Part shown: one piece after another, positions 48,838-58,035 of the stretch
Layout: each line of letters begins with the position of its first letter
Numbering within the stretch: the stretch's first letter is position 1
DNA from: Anaerolineae bacterium
Lineage (GTDB): Bacteria > Chloroflexota > Anaerolineae > Aggregatilineales > UBA3940
Reading direction: 5' to 3'
Length of the DNA: 64,000 nucleotides
NCBI GenBank assembly: GCA_016926255.1
Contig: JAFGOY010000067.1
Coordinates: forward strand, 62,001-126,000
Notes under the pieces: generated by a model
The model's database searches: none
What the model saw: the letters and a program-made list of their open reading frames with translations, nothing else
Told to the model about the DNA's origin: nothing
Made by a program: the position numbers and the translations under genes

Positions 48838-51119
48838 TTCAGGCAGACTATTTGGTTGATATCGATCTCAACGGCGATCGTGACTTCTCCGACGCCAATG
48901 AAGATGTATCGGCCTACTGGAAACGCATGGAATGGAGCCTGGGCGTCGATCAACCCTATGACGCGATGGCCCGCGCGGCAACACTGGAGATGACACTCAT
49001 CAATGAGGATGGCCGGTTCTCGCCGGAGCATGCCAGCGGCCTGAGCGGCTTTGCCCCCGGCGCACTGGTGCGCGTCCGGTCGTTGCAGCCCACCGATGTC
49101 GATGGGACATACAGCGGCGTGACGCTGGGGCAGACCGGTATCGGCGATGGGAACACCTGCGCCCGTTTTCCGGGCGGCAGCAATATCGGGTATGCGAATA
49201 TCCCTGCGCCTGCGCTCGACATACCCTTCGACCCGGATGCGGGGACGATCAGCGTGTGGTGTACCGCCGATGCCGGGTCGATTGCCGATGGATCATGGCG
49301 GCAGGTCATCCGGCTTACGGGGAGCGGTTCTAATAACTACATCTGCATTTATGCCGATGCGGTTGTCGACCGGATTCAACTGGCATACTATGCCGGTGGC
49401 ACCTGGAAATCGGTAGCGCTCAACACCCCCGACACCGGAGACTCTGCATGGTATCACTTTGTGTTGACCTGGGATACCGCCGCAGACGAAATGAAGGGCT
49501 ATGCCAATGCTGTTCAGCTTGACTCAACTCGAACAGGACTCGGCACCTGGGTCGGGCCGCTGGCTACAAATAAATGCTGTATTGGGACTGCACAGGCCGG
49601 GACCATCTGGTCTACGTGGTCGGGGAAGATCGCTCACTGTGCAATCTGGGACAAAGCTTTGACTGCCGATCAGGTCGGCCAACTATATCGGGCAAATACC
49701 CGGCAAGAGGATGTCGTTCTCGACACCGAGCGCGACGACCTGATCGGCTATTGGATGCTCGACGAGGCCAACGGATCGACCGCGGCCAGCAGCACGGGTA
49801 AGACCAATCACTTTATCGGTTGGATCGACAAAGATGGTATCCGGCCCGCGCCCGGCACACGAGGCAAACGCGAGACGGTGGTCAAAGCGTCGGGTTGGAT
49901 GAGCCGCCTTCAGGATGATGAGGTCTTCCTCGAAGTGCAGGAAGGCAAACGCACCGACGAGGTCATCCAGGCGTTGATGAGCGCCTCGGCGATCTATCCA
50001 CCCGGCTCGATGGGCTGGTTCCTGGACATTCCAGGGTTCATGTCGCTCGGCCAGACCACGACGCTGGCTGCCGGGTTCGAAGATTTCACCGATATGGGTG
50101 AGGGCGCGACCGTTCTCAACTATGCAGGTGACAACTGGGAGGAGGGCGTCAGCGTCTACCGGGCGGTCAGTGACGTGGTCGAGGCGGAAGGCGAAGGGGC
50201 GCTGCTCTACATCGACCGGGCGGGGCAGCTTGTCTTCCGGGGCCGCCACTGGCCACACCAGGACATGCCAGAGTCGGTCGACGCAACACTCACCCAGGAC
50301 GACATCAGGGAGGATGGATTCCGGTACGCCTATGGTGACCGTATTGTCAACGACGTGACGATCTCACTGCGCCCGCGCGAGGTGGGCGATACCATCGAGA
50401 CGCTGGGGACGCTCACGAACCCGGTAAAAATCGAGCCGGGCGAAAGTCGCACCGTGCGTATTCGCTACGACGATGGCTCCGACAACCGAATCGGCGGTAA
50501 GGAAGTATCGATGGGAAGCTGGTCGGCCAAGTCGGAGAGCGATGGTGGCTCCGACCTGACGGGCTATATCGCTGTGGAGCTTGAAGAAGGCGCAACCGGT
50601 GCTGAGATCACCTTTGCCAACAGTGGCTCGAAGGTGGCCTATATCCAGGCTGGCGCGGCGGTACAGGGATACAAGATCACCGACTTCGGCGGGCAGGAGG
50701 CCACGTTGGCGGATGAAGACAGCATCGTCGCCTATGGTCGCCAGAAGATGCAAATGCGTATAAGTCTGCTCGACGACCTGGACGTGGCCGAAGCGCTGGC
50801 CCAGGGGTTGATCTTCCTGCGCAAGGAACCGCAGGGCCAGATCGAGGCGGTGACGCTGGTCGCCAACAGGAGCGACACGCTCATGACGCAGGCCCTGGGC
50901 CTGACCATCGGCGACCGGATCGAGATCAGCGAAGGGCAGACCGGCTCGGATGGCGAGTACTTCATCGTCGGCGAGCAGCACCAGGTGTCGAGTCAATATG
51001 AGCACCTGGTGACATGGACGCTGCGCCCGGCCCCGGCGCGGGTCTTCTGGCTGCTGGGGAAGACCGGCTTCAGCGAAGTGGATACGGAAGCACTCTCGAC
51101 CACATTGCTGGGCTTTTAA
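48831..51119 (+). CDS. Tail hub/tip protein with embedded LamG-like domain
   Basis: 762 residues. The first 80 (QADYLVDIDLNGDRDFSDAN, ARAATLEMTLINEDGRFSPE) look like a distal-tail/hub N-terminus. Residues ~95-290 are a LamG/concanavalin-like jelly roll (DPDAGTISVWCTADAGSIAD, AWYHFVLTWDTAADEMKGYA, GKIAHCAIWDKALTADQVGQ). The remainder (residue 330 on) resumes hub-like features and ends in a phage baseplate-like region (VAEALAQGLIFLRKEPQGQI, LGLTIGDRIEISEGQTGSDG). It would sit at the tail tip and bind glycans. A strong terminator follows. Confidence 0.72.
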   Translation: MAVQADYLVDIDLNGDRDFSDANEDVSAYWKRMEWSLGVDQPYDAMARAATLEMTLINEDGRFSPEHASGLSGFAPGALVRVRSLQPTDVDGTYSGVTLGQTGIGDGNTCARFPGGSNIGYANIPAPALDIPFDPDAGTISVWCTADAGSIADGSWRQVIRLTGSGSNNYICIYADAVVDRIQLAYYAGGTWKSVALNTPDTGDSAWYHFVLTWDTAADEMKGYANAVQLDSTRTGLGTWVGPLATNKCCIGTAQAGTIWSTWSGKIAHCAIWDKALTADQVGQLYRANTRQEDVVLDTERDDLIGYWMLDEANGSTAASSTGKTNHFIGWIDKDGIRPAPGTRGKRETVVKASGWMSRLQDDEVFLEVQEGKRTDEVIQALMSASAIYPPGSMGWFLDIPGFMSLGQTTTLAAGFEDFTDMGEGATVLNYAGDNWEEGVSVYRAVSDVVEAEGEGALLYIDRAGQLVFRGRHWPHQDMPESVDATLTQDDIREDGFRYAYGDRIVNDVTISLRPREVGDTIETLGTLTNPVKIEPGESRTVRIRYDDGSDNRIGGKEVSMGSWSAKSESDGGSDLTGYIAVELEEGATGAEITFANSGSKVAYIQAGAAVQGYKITDFGGQEATLADEDSIVAYGRQKMQMRISLLDDLDVAEALAQGLIFLRKEPQGQIEAVTLVANRSDTLMTQALGLTIGDRIEISEGQTGSDGEYFIVGEQHQVSSQYEHLVTWTLRPAPARVFWLLGKTGFSEVDTEALSTTLLGF

Positions 51120-51136
51120 CCAAGCCAAGCAGTTTT

Positions 51137-51170
51137 CAGGGCCATCGGGTTCGGTGGCCCTGTCTTTTCC
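51137..51170 (+). terminator. Terminator of the tail operon
   Basis: CAGGGCCA (51137-51144) pairs perfectly with TGGCCCTG (51155-51162) and is followed by TCTTTTCCCC. Confidence 0.8.
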
Positions 51171-51376
51171 CCTCGCTATCCCGCTGATATTCATAACCCT
51201 TCATTTCCTGCTCGCTCGTTTTTGACCTTGACTTCACCAGACAAGGCAGAGCATACTCGATCGTTGATGTATATGGAAGGTATTCCGAGAAGAGTTGTAT
51301 CAAGATATGACAATGACAGTCTCCTATGCCAGACTAAGGCAGGCAAACCAATCGCCAGCAAAGGAGAACTGTCATC

Positions 51377-52735
51377 ATGAATAAGTATATCGCATATTCA
51401 CCACACGCCAGCCTATCGATGATGGGCCTGAAGCTGAGACAGTGGCATATCTGGGATATCGTTGAAGAGCATGTGCGGATCGCACAGAAAACAGTCGTGT
51501 ATACGCCACTCGAAAAGCTGCGGTTCGCCATGGTCAATATCCTGGCCGGAGGACAGGGCCTGGTCGAGATCAACACACGGGTTCGCACGGACAAGATGAT
51601 CGTGGCCGCATTCGGGTCTGCAAGGTGTGCGGAACAATCGACCGTGAGTGAGACGATCAATGCCTGCACCGATGAAACCGTCGAACAGATGCAGGAGGCT
51701 ATACGAGTCATCTACCAGAAAAAGAGTCAGGGCAGCCAGCACGACTATGGTCAGCAGGGACTGCTGCTGGATGTGGATATGACCGGGATGCCCGCCGGAC
51801 GCCAGGGAGAAGGTGTCACCAAAGGCTACTTCAGTAACCAGAAGAGCCGGCGGGGGCGTCAGTTGGGACGGGTGACGGCTACCCAGTATGATGAAATCGT
51901 GGTGGACCAGTTGTTTCCTGGTAAACGCCAGTTGGACAAGAGCCTGCCGGGCCTGGTGAGTGCAGCGGAGGTCGTATTGGCGCTGGATGACCAGCGCAGG
52001 CCGCGTACGATTCTGCGAGTGGATGGCGGTGGCGGCACCGATGAAGACATCAACTGGATGCTCCAGCATGGCTATCGGATACTGGTGAAAGTCAGGAACT
52101 GGAGACGGGCGGCGCAGTTGTGCCAGTCAGTCGAGACCTGGTATCCAGACCCGAAGATCCCCGAGCGGGAAGTGGGCTTCATCACCCAACCACATGAGTA
52201 TGCGTGCCCCACCCGGCAGATCGGCATTCGCACCCGGAAGAAAGATGATACCTGGTCTTTTCACGTTCTTGTTCTCAACCTGGCCGACGACTCTCTATTC
52301 CCCATAGCGCGCCAACCCGTTCGGAATCAACCCACCGATAGGCATGTGCTGCTGGCGGCGGTCTATGCCTATGACCTGCGCAGTGGTGGTGTGGAAACGA
52401 TCAATCGCAACGCCAAGCAGGGGCTGGGTTTGACCAGACGCAACAAGAAACGCTGGGCTGCGCAGATGATGCTCGTGCTGCTTGCGCAGCTGGCATACAA
52501 TCTCATCGTCTGGTTCCGGCTTGAACTGGCCGCGTACTCTTCTGATTTCGACAACCTGAAAACGCTGCGAATGGTGCGCGATGTCCTGGCTATTCCAGGG
52601 CGTTTTGAAACGGATGGACAAGGCTCCACATTTGTCATTCTGAACAAAGGCCATCCCAAAGCAATATCTTTTGCTAAGGCTTTCTCGCAGGGCCTGATAC
52701 ACAATGATTTTGTATTCACTTTCGGGGATATTTAG
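51377..52735 (+). CDS. DDE transposase (IS4-superfamily, IS1380/IS1634-like)
   Basis: 452 residues, apparently complete. The first catalytic Asp is in LLLDVDMTGMPAGRQGEGVT, the second in ILRVDGGGGTDEDINWML, and the Glu in GGVETINRNAKQGLG, the order and spacing of IS4-type DDE enzymes with an inserted beta domain. It cuts and joins element ends. AAAGGAG precedes the ATG. It is 509 bases from the right inverted repeat and 14 kb from the left one, so the cargo lies between the left end and this gene. The family within the superfamily is uncertain. Confidence 0.85.
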   Translation: MNKYIAYSPHASLSMMGLKLRQWHIWDIVEEHVRIAQKTVVYTPLEKLRFAMVNILAGGQGLVEINTRVRTDKMIVAAFGSARCAEQSTVSETINACTDETVEQMQEAIRVIYQKKSQGSQHDYGQQGLLLDVDMTGMPAGRQGEGVTKGYFSNQKSRRGRQLGRVTATQYDEIVVDQLFPGKRQLDKSLPGLVSAAEVVLALDDQRRPRTILRVDGGGGTDEDINWMLQHGYRILVKVRNWRRAAQLCQSVETWYPDPKIPEREVGFITQPHEYACPTRQIGIRTRKKDDTWSFHVLVLNLADDSLFPIARQPVRNQPTDRHVLLAAVYAYDLRSGGVETINRNAKQGLGLTRRNKKRWAAQMMLVLLAQLAYNLIVWFRLELAAYSSDFDNLKTLRMVRDVLAIPGRFETDGQGSTFVILNKGHPKAISFAKAFSQGLIHNDFVFTFGDI

Positions 52736-53209
52736 CATCTCCCAGGTGCCCAACCTCAAGTCAGTGTCGGTGCCGGAATGACGGAATCCTGGTCAAGTTT
52801 GTGCAGGACTATTGACACGGTCATTGGTTGATATCTTTGATTCCTGGTGCCGGGTGAAGAAGTACAGGATGTTGTTTGACGACCGGACAGACCTATGTTG
52901 TGAAGATTGGTGTCAACAATGATGTTGCTGCTGCTGTGAGCGTTAGTCGACCAGCATTGTTGACCTGAGAGTGATGATACGATAGGCACAGGCTATGCAA
53001 GGACTTCGGCTGTTTTGTGCTGTCTGCTCCGCACAGGTTGTCAGGGAGGTCAATCCTGGCTGCTGCTCCCGGTCTCTCCCTGCCCGTGACTGCCGATATG
53101 TTCAGTCCAGACAGTGTTCAATTGAATCCTTTTTACGCATGACTGTTGGCACCTGCTGGCCGATCTGATACTGTTACCTTCAAAGTTGAGCTATTTTACT
53201 CCGTCACAT
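52736..53209. other. Non-coding DNA between transposase and right inverted repeat
   Basis: About 475 bases without a gene I can support. It has scattered short inverted repeats (for example GTCAACAATG at 52911-52920 and CATTGTTGAC at 52954-52963). Too long for a standard IS end. Confidence 0.5.
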
Positions 53210-53244
53210 TGATGATTTGTTGCTTATTTTGGGCAAAAATTGGG
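53210..53244 (-). repeat. Right terminal inverted repeat of the 16-kb element
   Basis: Read on the minus strand it begins CCCAATTTTTGCCCAAAATA and matches 37284-37318 except at three positions. Confidence 0.88.
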
Positions 53245-53250
53245 TACTTA
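53245..53250. repeat. Target-site duplication, right copy (TACTTA)
   Basis: Direct copy of 37278-37283, immediately outside the right inverted repeat. Confidence 0.75.
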
Positions 53251-53394
53251 AAGCTAAACACCGTGCAGCATCTTTTTGTGACACCCTCACGCAAATTGAT
53301 CGAAGCCGTCACACAAGGCACCCCCGACTCCCTTACCAGGAGAAGCCGGGGGTATCGCCAGTTTTTTGTATTTCAACCGGTCAGGGTTGACTGC

Positions 53395-53850
53395 CTACAA
53401 CCCAGCTTTCTCCAATGCCGATCCGATAATCAGATAGCGGAAGTCTTTACCTTGCAGCGACCGGAACGCCGCCCACAGCCCGTAGAGGCCAATGACGATC
53501 ATCACCATGAAGGGGATCACCATGCTGCCCATCCCGACCCAGAAGATCGGCGGGGGTGGCGCATTCGGGGCGGCTTCGGAGGCCTGGATCACAGGGATCA
53601 GCGACAGCATATAGAAAAACGTCCACACGATCCACATCCCGACGACAAGAATCATACTGATGAGCTGGAAGACCGCCGCCTGCAATGCCTGAAAAGCGGC
53701 ATACTTCGATCTGTCACGCTGGGTCAGGTAGACGACCACGCCCACGATAATCCCAGCACCCTGGAGAAAGATCGATCCGTGCGACAGCGCCGCAAGCAGC
53801 CGCGATTCGAATTCGGGTTTGTCGTTGACGATCATTTCATTGTCGGACAT
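53395..53850 (-). CDS. DUF4870-type membrane protein
   Basis: 151 residues. LLAALSHGSIFLQGAGIIVG, VVYLTQRDRSKYAAFQALQA and three or four helices (MILVVGMWIVWTFFYMLSLI; MVIPFMVMIVIGLYGLWAAF) match the DUF4870 (Tic20-like) family, membrane proteins of unknown role. AAGGAAA precedes the start. A lipoprotein gene ends 13 bases upstream on the same strand, so they may be co-transcribed. Confidence 0.85.
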   Translation of the reverse strand: MSDNEMIVNDKPEFESRLLAALSHGSIFLQGAGIIVGVVVYLTQRDRSKYAAFQALQAAVFQLISMILVVGMWIVWTFFYMLSLIPVIQASEAAPNAPPPPIFWVGMGSMVIPFMVMIVIGLYGLWAAFRSLQGKDFRYLIIGSALEKAGL

Positions 53851-53863
53851 ATCGTTTTCCTTG

Positions 53864-54808
53864 CTACATTCCTAAATCGAGCGAGATTTCGATCAACTCA
53901 CAGATGTTGTAGTTGTGAAGTCCCGTACCGGGACAATCAAGGTGACCAAACTCATCATCGGTGGTTGAACAGTCATCAAGATATTCAAAGGATTCCGAGT
54001 GCAGCAGCAGCCCGGTTTCAGCATCGTAGTAGAAAAGCAGATGGCGGCTGTACCATTGTTCCACCCGGTTATAGCCATCATCGTTCACATAGGTAAACGC
54101 ATTGCTTGATTCATATGAGGTCGCCGTCAAAGTTGTCCCCATCACAGGAAACGGCGCCTCACCGACAGGTGTAACATAATAGGCGTCATAAGACCAGACT
54201 ATCTCACCGTCACCGGGGGCATGCTGCGACGCGGGTATCGTCAGTTCCTCCACCTCCGGGAGACACAGAGCCGGGGCATGCATCAGGGTAAACTCACGCA
54301 GCATATCGTTCTCGGCAACTGCCGGTACGGGCGGGATTACCATATCGTAGGTAAGCTCATGCCGCTCAACCATCAATACGCCATCATCGGATACAGTGAA
54401 GGTATACTGATCGGCGGTATCGCCCTTGCCGCGTCCCTCCGGCATTAACTGCCACATGCCACCTCCACATTCATAGACCGCCTTAAAACCCGGTACCAGC
54501 AAGTCGACACAGTTCAGGACAGGCTCTTCGGTTGGTTCGGGGGTTGGCTCTGGTGTTGGCTCGACCGTCGGTTCGACTTCGGCGGATTCCTCCTGCGCTG
54601 TGTCCGGTGCCGGAGCAGCCGATTCCGTATCATCCGCCGGTTCACCCTCGACTGCCGCGCTGTGATAATCATCCGGTTCGAACGATTCTTCCTCTTCGTC
54701 TGGCTCAATACCCATCGCACGTTTTGAAATCGCCCCCAGGTTACAGGCAAGGCTGGCCAGGACAACCATAATCAATACCAGCCGGATTAGTAAAGACTTT
54801 CTATCCAT
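53864..54808 (-). CDS. Lipoprotein with Pro/Glu/Thr-rich linker
   Basis: 314 residues from ATG 54808, with AAGGAGAG upstream. The signal LIRLVLIMVVLASLAC has a lipobox. A low-complexity acidic linker (PTVEPTPEPTPEPTEEP) leads to a domain with five or more Cys (LNCVDLLVPGFKAVYECGGG, DDCSTTDDEFGHLDCPG), probably disulphide-bonded outside the membrane. No family is recognised. The same linker style occurs in the beta-propeller lipoprotein at 6274. Confidence 0.7.
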   Translation of the reverse strand: MDRKSLLIRLVLIMVVLASLACNLGAISKRAMGIEPDEEEESFEPDDYHSAAVEGEPADDTESAAPAPDTAQEESAEVEPTVEPTPEPTPEPTEEPVLNCVDLLVPGFKAVYECGGGMWQLMPEGRGKGDTADQYTFTVSDDGVLMVERHELTYDMVIPPVPAVAENDMLREFTLMHAPALCLPEVEELTIPASQHAPGDGEIVWSYDAYYVTPVGEAPFPVMGTTLTATSYESSNAFTYVNDDGYNRVEQWYSRHLLFYYDAETGLLLHSESFEYLDDCSTTDDEFGHLDCPGTGLHNYNICELIEISLDLGM

Positions 54809-55306
54809 TTCGCTCTCCTTTTTGAATACGGATAACCGATCCATTCCGCTTCGCCGGGACTCCGAATGTGGCAAATAAAGCAAAATGGAGAACGGCAAGG
54901 AGATTGAAAGCCTGTTGAGTTGAAACGCGATCAGAATTTCGCAAAAGGTTTTAGATGAACGTCTCCCGGATATCCCGGTGCCAGACATGGTCATCCATTA
55001 TTATAACCCAGGGAATCGCGTCTGCGGGACCATTCGGAAACACATTTCGCAAACCGGTCAGACTACTTTATACAACCAATCACTTCTATTCCATTACCCC
55101 AATAATTGGGGATAGCGTCTCTTTTCACTACCATTACAGCCGGTCGATTTCAGTAGCAGGCTCCCGGTTAGCTGGTATAATCTGGGATAGTAATGTTGCA
55201 AAACATACAATAACGACACCACGCCCGGAATTGGTCAATGACCGTTCGGGCTTAATTGTGTCTGATAGTTGTGAGTACCTGAATAGTCAAGAAAGAGGCG
55301 TTTTTA
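54809..55306. other. Divergent intergenic region
   Basis: About 500 bases between a leftward lipoprotein gene and a rightward permease gene. I see no gene, known RNA or clear operator; it is more AT-rich toward the permease, where the promoter should be. Confidence 0.45.
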
Positions 55307-57712
55307 GTGGCTCAAAACCGCTCAATTGAACATGGCGCAGATATCGACGTTGGCCTGAGCCGTGACCTGAAATTGTTCGACATCACCATGATCGGCGTCG
55401 GCGCGATGATCGGCGCCGGTATCTTCGTCCTTACCGGCATCGCCGCCGGTGAAGCAGGCCCCGCGCTGGTGATGGCCTTCCTTTTAAACGGGATCGTTAC
55501 CTCCTTCACGGCAATGAGCTACGCCGAACTCGGCTCCGCCTTCCCCGAAGCGGGCGGCGGCTACCTGTGGGTCAAGCAGGCGATGGGCGGCCTGCAAGGG
55601 TTCCTCTCCGGCTGGATGAGCTGGTTTGCCCACGCGGTAGCAGGCAGTCTTTACGCCCTAGCCTTCGGCACCTTCGCCGTCGAACTGTGGCACCTGGCAG
55701 GTCTGCCGATGATCGAGACGACCGTGCTGCACTTCGCAGGCCCGGAGTTTATGAGACTCCTGTTCATGACCTTTATCGCCATCCTGTTTACCGTGATCAA
55801 CTATATGGGTGCATCCGAAACGGGATCAATCGGCAATATCATCACGCTGGCAAAGGTAGCAATCCTGGCCCTGTTCGTAGTCTTCGGCGTGATCGCGCTG
55901 TTCCACCAGGAGGCGTGGCATTACCGTTTCACAGACGGATTCATGCCCAACGGTTTTGTCGGGGTGTTTACTGCAATGGGGCTGACCTTCATCGCCTTCG
56001 AAGGGTATGAGATCATCGCCCAGAGCGGCGAAGAGGTGATCGACCCCAAGCGCAACATTCCGCGTGCGATTTTCTGGGCAATCGGTATTTCGGTGATCAT
56101 CTACGTCCTGGTTGCATTCACCACCATCGGCGCGATCACCGTCCCCACAGAGTTTCCCGGCATGGCTGCCTTTGAATACCTCGGCATCGAAAAGGAAACC
56201 GCCATCGTCCGCGCCGCCGAACAGTTCTTCCCGCTGGGCGTGGGGGGCATCCTGCTCCTGATCAGCGGGTTGGCAAGCACGATGTCGGCCCTCAACGCCA
56301 CGACATACAGTTCGTCGCGGGTATCGTTTGCCATGGGGCGCGATCACAATCTCCCTGAGTTTTTTGGCCGGATCGACCCACAGCGGCATACGCCGGTCTG
56401 GGCAGTCGTTTTCTCCGGCGTGCTGATCGTGATCATGGCCTGGGCGCTGCCCATCGAAGCGGTCGCCGCCGCCGCCGACCTGATGTTCCTGTTCCTTTTC
56501 TTCCAGGTCAACATTTCGGCGATGGTGCTCAGAAACAACAAACCCGACCTGGATCGCGGGTTCCGCATTCCCTGGTTCCCGGTCGTCCCGGTGATCGGGC
56601 TGATCACCCAGGTTGTCCTGATCGTCTTCCTGTTCCGCTATGACCCGCGCGCCTTCCTCACCGCCATCGGCTGGATCGTCGGTGGGGCGCTGCTGTATTA
56701 CACCATCTTCTCGCGGATCGAAGAACTGGAGGCCCCCAGCGAAATCCTACTGGAGGAAGTGCTCGTCTCCGCTGATTACTCGGTGCTGGTGCCTGTTTCC
56801 TCGATGCAAGAGGCCGAAGAACTGGGTAAGCTGGGCGCGCTGATCGCCAAGGATCAACAGGGTGAGGTGATGGCCCTCCATATCGCCCGCGTGCCGCCGC
56901 AGCTAACTCTCGCCGATGGCCGCTACTTTTTGCGCGAAGGGCGCGCCTTTCTGGAGCGCCTGATCCAGGAAGCCCGCCTGTTCGAAGTCCCGGTTCACAC
57001 GATGATCCGGCTGGGGCGCGATGTCCCCGAAGCGATCCGCAAGACGGCTATCGAGAACGCAGGCGACATGATGGTGCTGGGCTGGCCCGGCTACACGGCC
57101 AGCGCCGGGCGGCTGTTCGGCAATGTGATCGACACGATCGTCGACAACCCGCCCTGTGATATTGCGATGGTACGCTATCGCGGGATGGATCAGATACGCT
57201 CGATCCTCGTGCCGGTATCAGCCGGACCCAACAGCCGCCGCGCGGTCAGGCTGGCGGCCAGTCTTGCGCGTGTCGTCGAGAACGGCCCGGCGCGTGTCCA
57301 CATTATGAGCGTCGTACCGCACAACGCCCCACAGCATATCCGTGTCCGCGCGCAGCAGGCGATCAACGTCTCGCAGGAAGGCAGCCGGACGTTCGAGAAC
57401 TTCACGACCGAACTGGTCGAGGGACAACGGATCGACGATGCCATCCTCGAAACAGCAAAGAATTATGACCTGATCGTCATCGGTGCGACCGAGGAACCGC
57501 TGTTCCGGAACCGGCTGACGGGGAGCATCCCGGCCCGCATCGCCAAGAATGCCGAAACGACGGTGATCATCGTCAAGCGGCGCAGCGGTGTCATCCGCTC
57601 AATGCTGCGCCACACGGTGGTATCACCCAGCACCGGCGCGGCTTCGAACGGGCACACCCAGCCGGAAGCGGCGGCGCTGATCGACGAGGACGCCCCCAGC
57701 CCCGGCATCTGA
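55307..57712 (+). CDS. APC-superfamily amino acid permease with two UspA domains
   Basis: 801 residues from GTG 55307, GAAAGAGG upstream. Residues ~20-460 are an amino acid/polyamine permease with 12 helices; the first reads LFDITMIGVGAMIGAGIFVL (the GxGxGIF substrate loop). Two cytoplasmic universal-stress-protein domains follow (~480-630 and ~640-770), the second with VIGATEEPLFRNRLTGSIPA like the ATP-binding G-2x-G-9x-G(S/T) signature. Such fusions are known in bacteria and archaea and are thought to gate transport by nucleotide state. Confidence 0.92.
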   Translation: MAQNRSIEHGADIDVGLSRDLKLFDITMIGVGAMIGAGIFVLTGIAAGEAGPALVMAFLLNGIVTSFTAMSYAELGSAFPEAGGGYLWVKQAMGGLQGFLSGWMSWFAHAVAGSLYALAFGTFAVELWHLAGLPMIETTVLHFAGPEFMRLLFMTFIAILFTVINYMGASETGSIGNIITLAKVAILALFVVFGVIALFHQEAWHYRFTDGFMPNGFVGVFTAMGLTFIAFEGYEIIAQSGEEVIDPKRNIPRAIFWAIGISVIIYVLVAFTTIGAITVPTEFPGMAAFEYLGIEKETAIVRAAEQFFPLGVGGILLLISGLASTMSALNATTYSSSRVSFAMGRDHNLPEFFGRIDPQRHTPVWAVVFSGVLIVIMAWALPIEAVAAAADLMFLFLFFQVNISAMVLRNNKPDLDRGFRIPWFPVVPVIGLITQVVLIVFLFRYDPRAFLTAIGWIVGGALLYYTIFSRIEELEAPSEILLEEVLVSADYSVLVPVSSMQEAEELGKLGALIAKDQQGEVMALHIARVPPQLTLADGRYFLREGRAFLERLIQEARLFEVPVHTMIRLGRDVPEAIRKTAIENAGDMMVLGWPGYTASAGRLFGNVIDTIVDNPPCDIAMVRYRGMDQIRSILVPVSAGPNSRRAVRLAASLARVVENGPARVHIMSVVPHNAPQHIRVRAQQAINVSQEGSRTFENFTTELVEGQRIDDAILETAKNYDLIVIGATEEPLFRNRLTGSIPARIAKNAETTVIIVKRRSGVIRSMLRHTVVSPSTGAASNGHTQPEAAALIDEDAPSPGI

Positions 57713-57745
57713 CAGCCTGACAGATTGATCAGAAGAATCATCGAT

Positions 57746-57774
57746 GGCAGTGCGTGAAGCGCTGCCGTTTTTTT
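57746..57774 (+). terminator. Terminator after the APC permease
   Basis: GGCAGTGC pairs with GCGCTGCC around GTGAA, followed by G and seven T. Confidence 0.85.
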
Positions 57775-58035
57775 GTTTCCGCCAACCGGCTGCCCCACCT
57801 TTCTGGATCATCGTTTTTTATGTTACATCTTTATAACACCAACCCTCCAGGGGATCACTTCTAAGCCTGCACAGTTTATAATTCATTCTAGGGGAGAATT
57901 CCTGCGATATTGTGAACCGCTCCGGTTTTCAAAAAGGCGGATTACATCCAGTGAAGACCAGTGGGATTGCTCCGAGAAAATTGTCGGTTTTCACCGGGAG
58001 AAACAGGAAGCGAAAGGATAGAGGCTTAGAAACTG

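Larger units (their letters stand above)
37284..53244. mobile_element. 15.96-kb TIR-bounded transposon carrying a phage-tail gene cluster
   Basis: Both ends carry inward-facing 35-bp inverted repeats with three mismatches, beginning CC and ending GG, and both are flanked by TACTTA. A full-length DDE transposase lies 509 bases from the right end. Cargo: holin-like and fibre-like genes, XRE regulator, three glycosyltransferases, sigma-like factor, a siphophage-type tail module and a lipoprotein. The GC-rich repeats common elsewhere in the window are absent from inside it. It sits between the Yip1 operon and a DUF4870 gene and interrupts no gene. No capsid, portal, terminase, lysin or integrase is seen. 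Alternative: a prophage remnant secondarily enclosed by two IS ends. Confidence 0.8.

Noticed and set aside
37842-51119. Complete prophage
   Set aside because: No integrase, terminase, portal, protease, capsid or replication gene is visible, and the boundaries are transposon ends, not att sites.
37842-51119. Contractile injection system or R-type tailocin
   Set aside because: There is no sheath, spike/VgrG, baseplate wedge or AAA+ ATPase; the genes fit a non-contractile tail.
38075-51119. Diversity-generating retroelement acting on the C1q-like or LamG-like protein
   Set aside because: No reverse transcriptase and no template/variable repeat pair were found; the only long direct repeat is the 40-bp gene-junction repeat, with a single G/A difference.
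52736-53209. Guide-type RNA (omega RNA or bridge RNA) next to the transposase
   Set aside because: The enzyme is a DDE transposase, not TnpB or IS110-type, so an RNA guide is not expected; the region shows no matching structure.
54955-55329. Open frame of 124 codons upstream of the APC permease
   Set aside because: It overlaps the permease start in another frame, has no ribosome site and no recognisable protein pattern.
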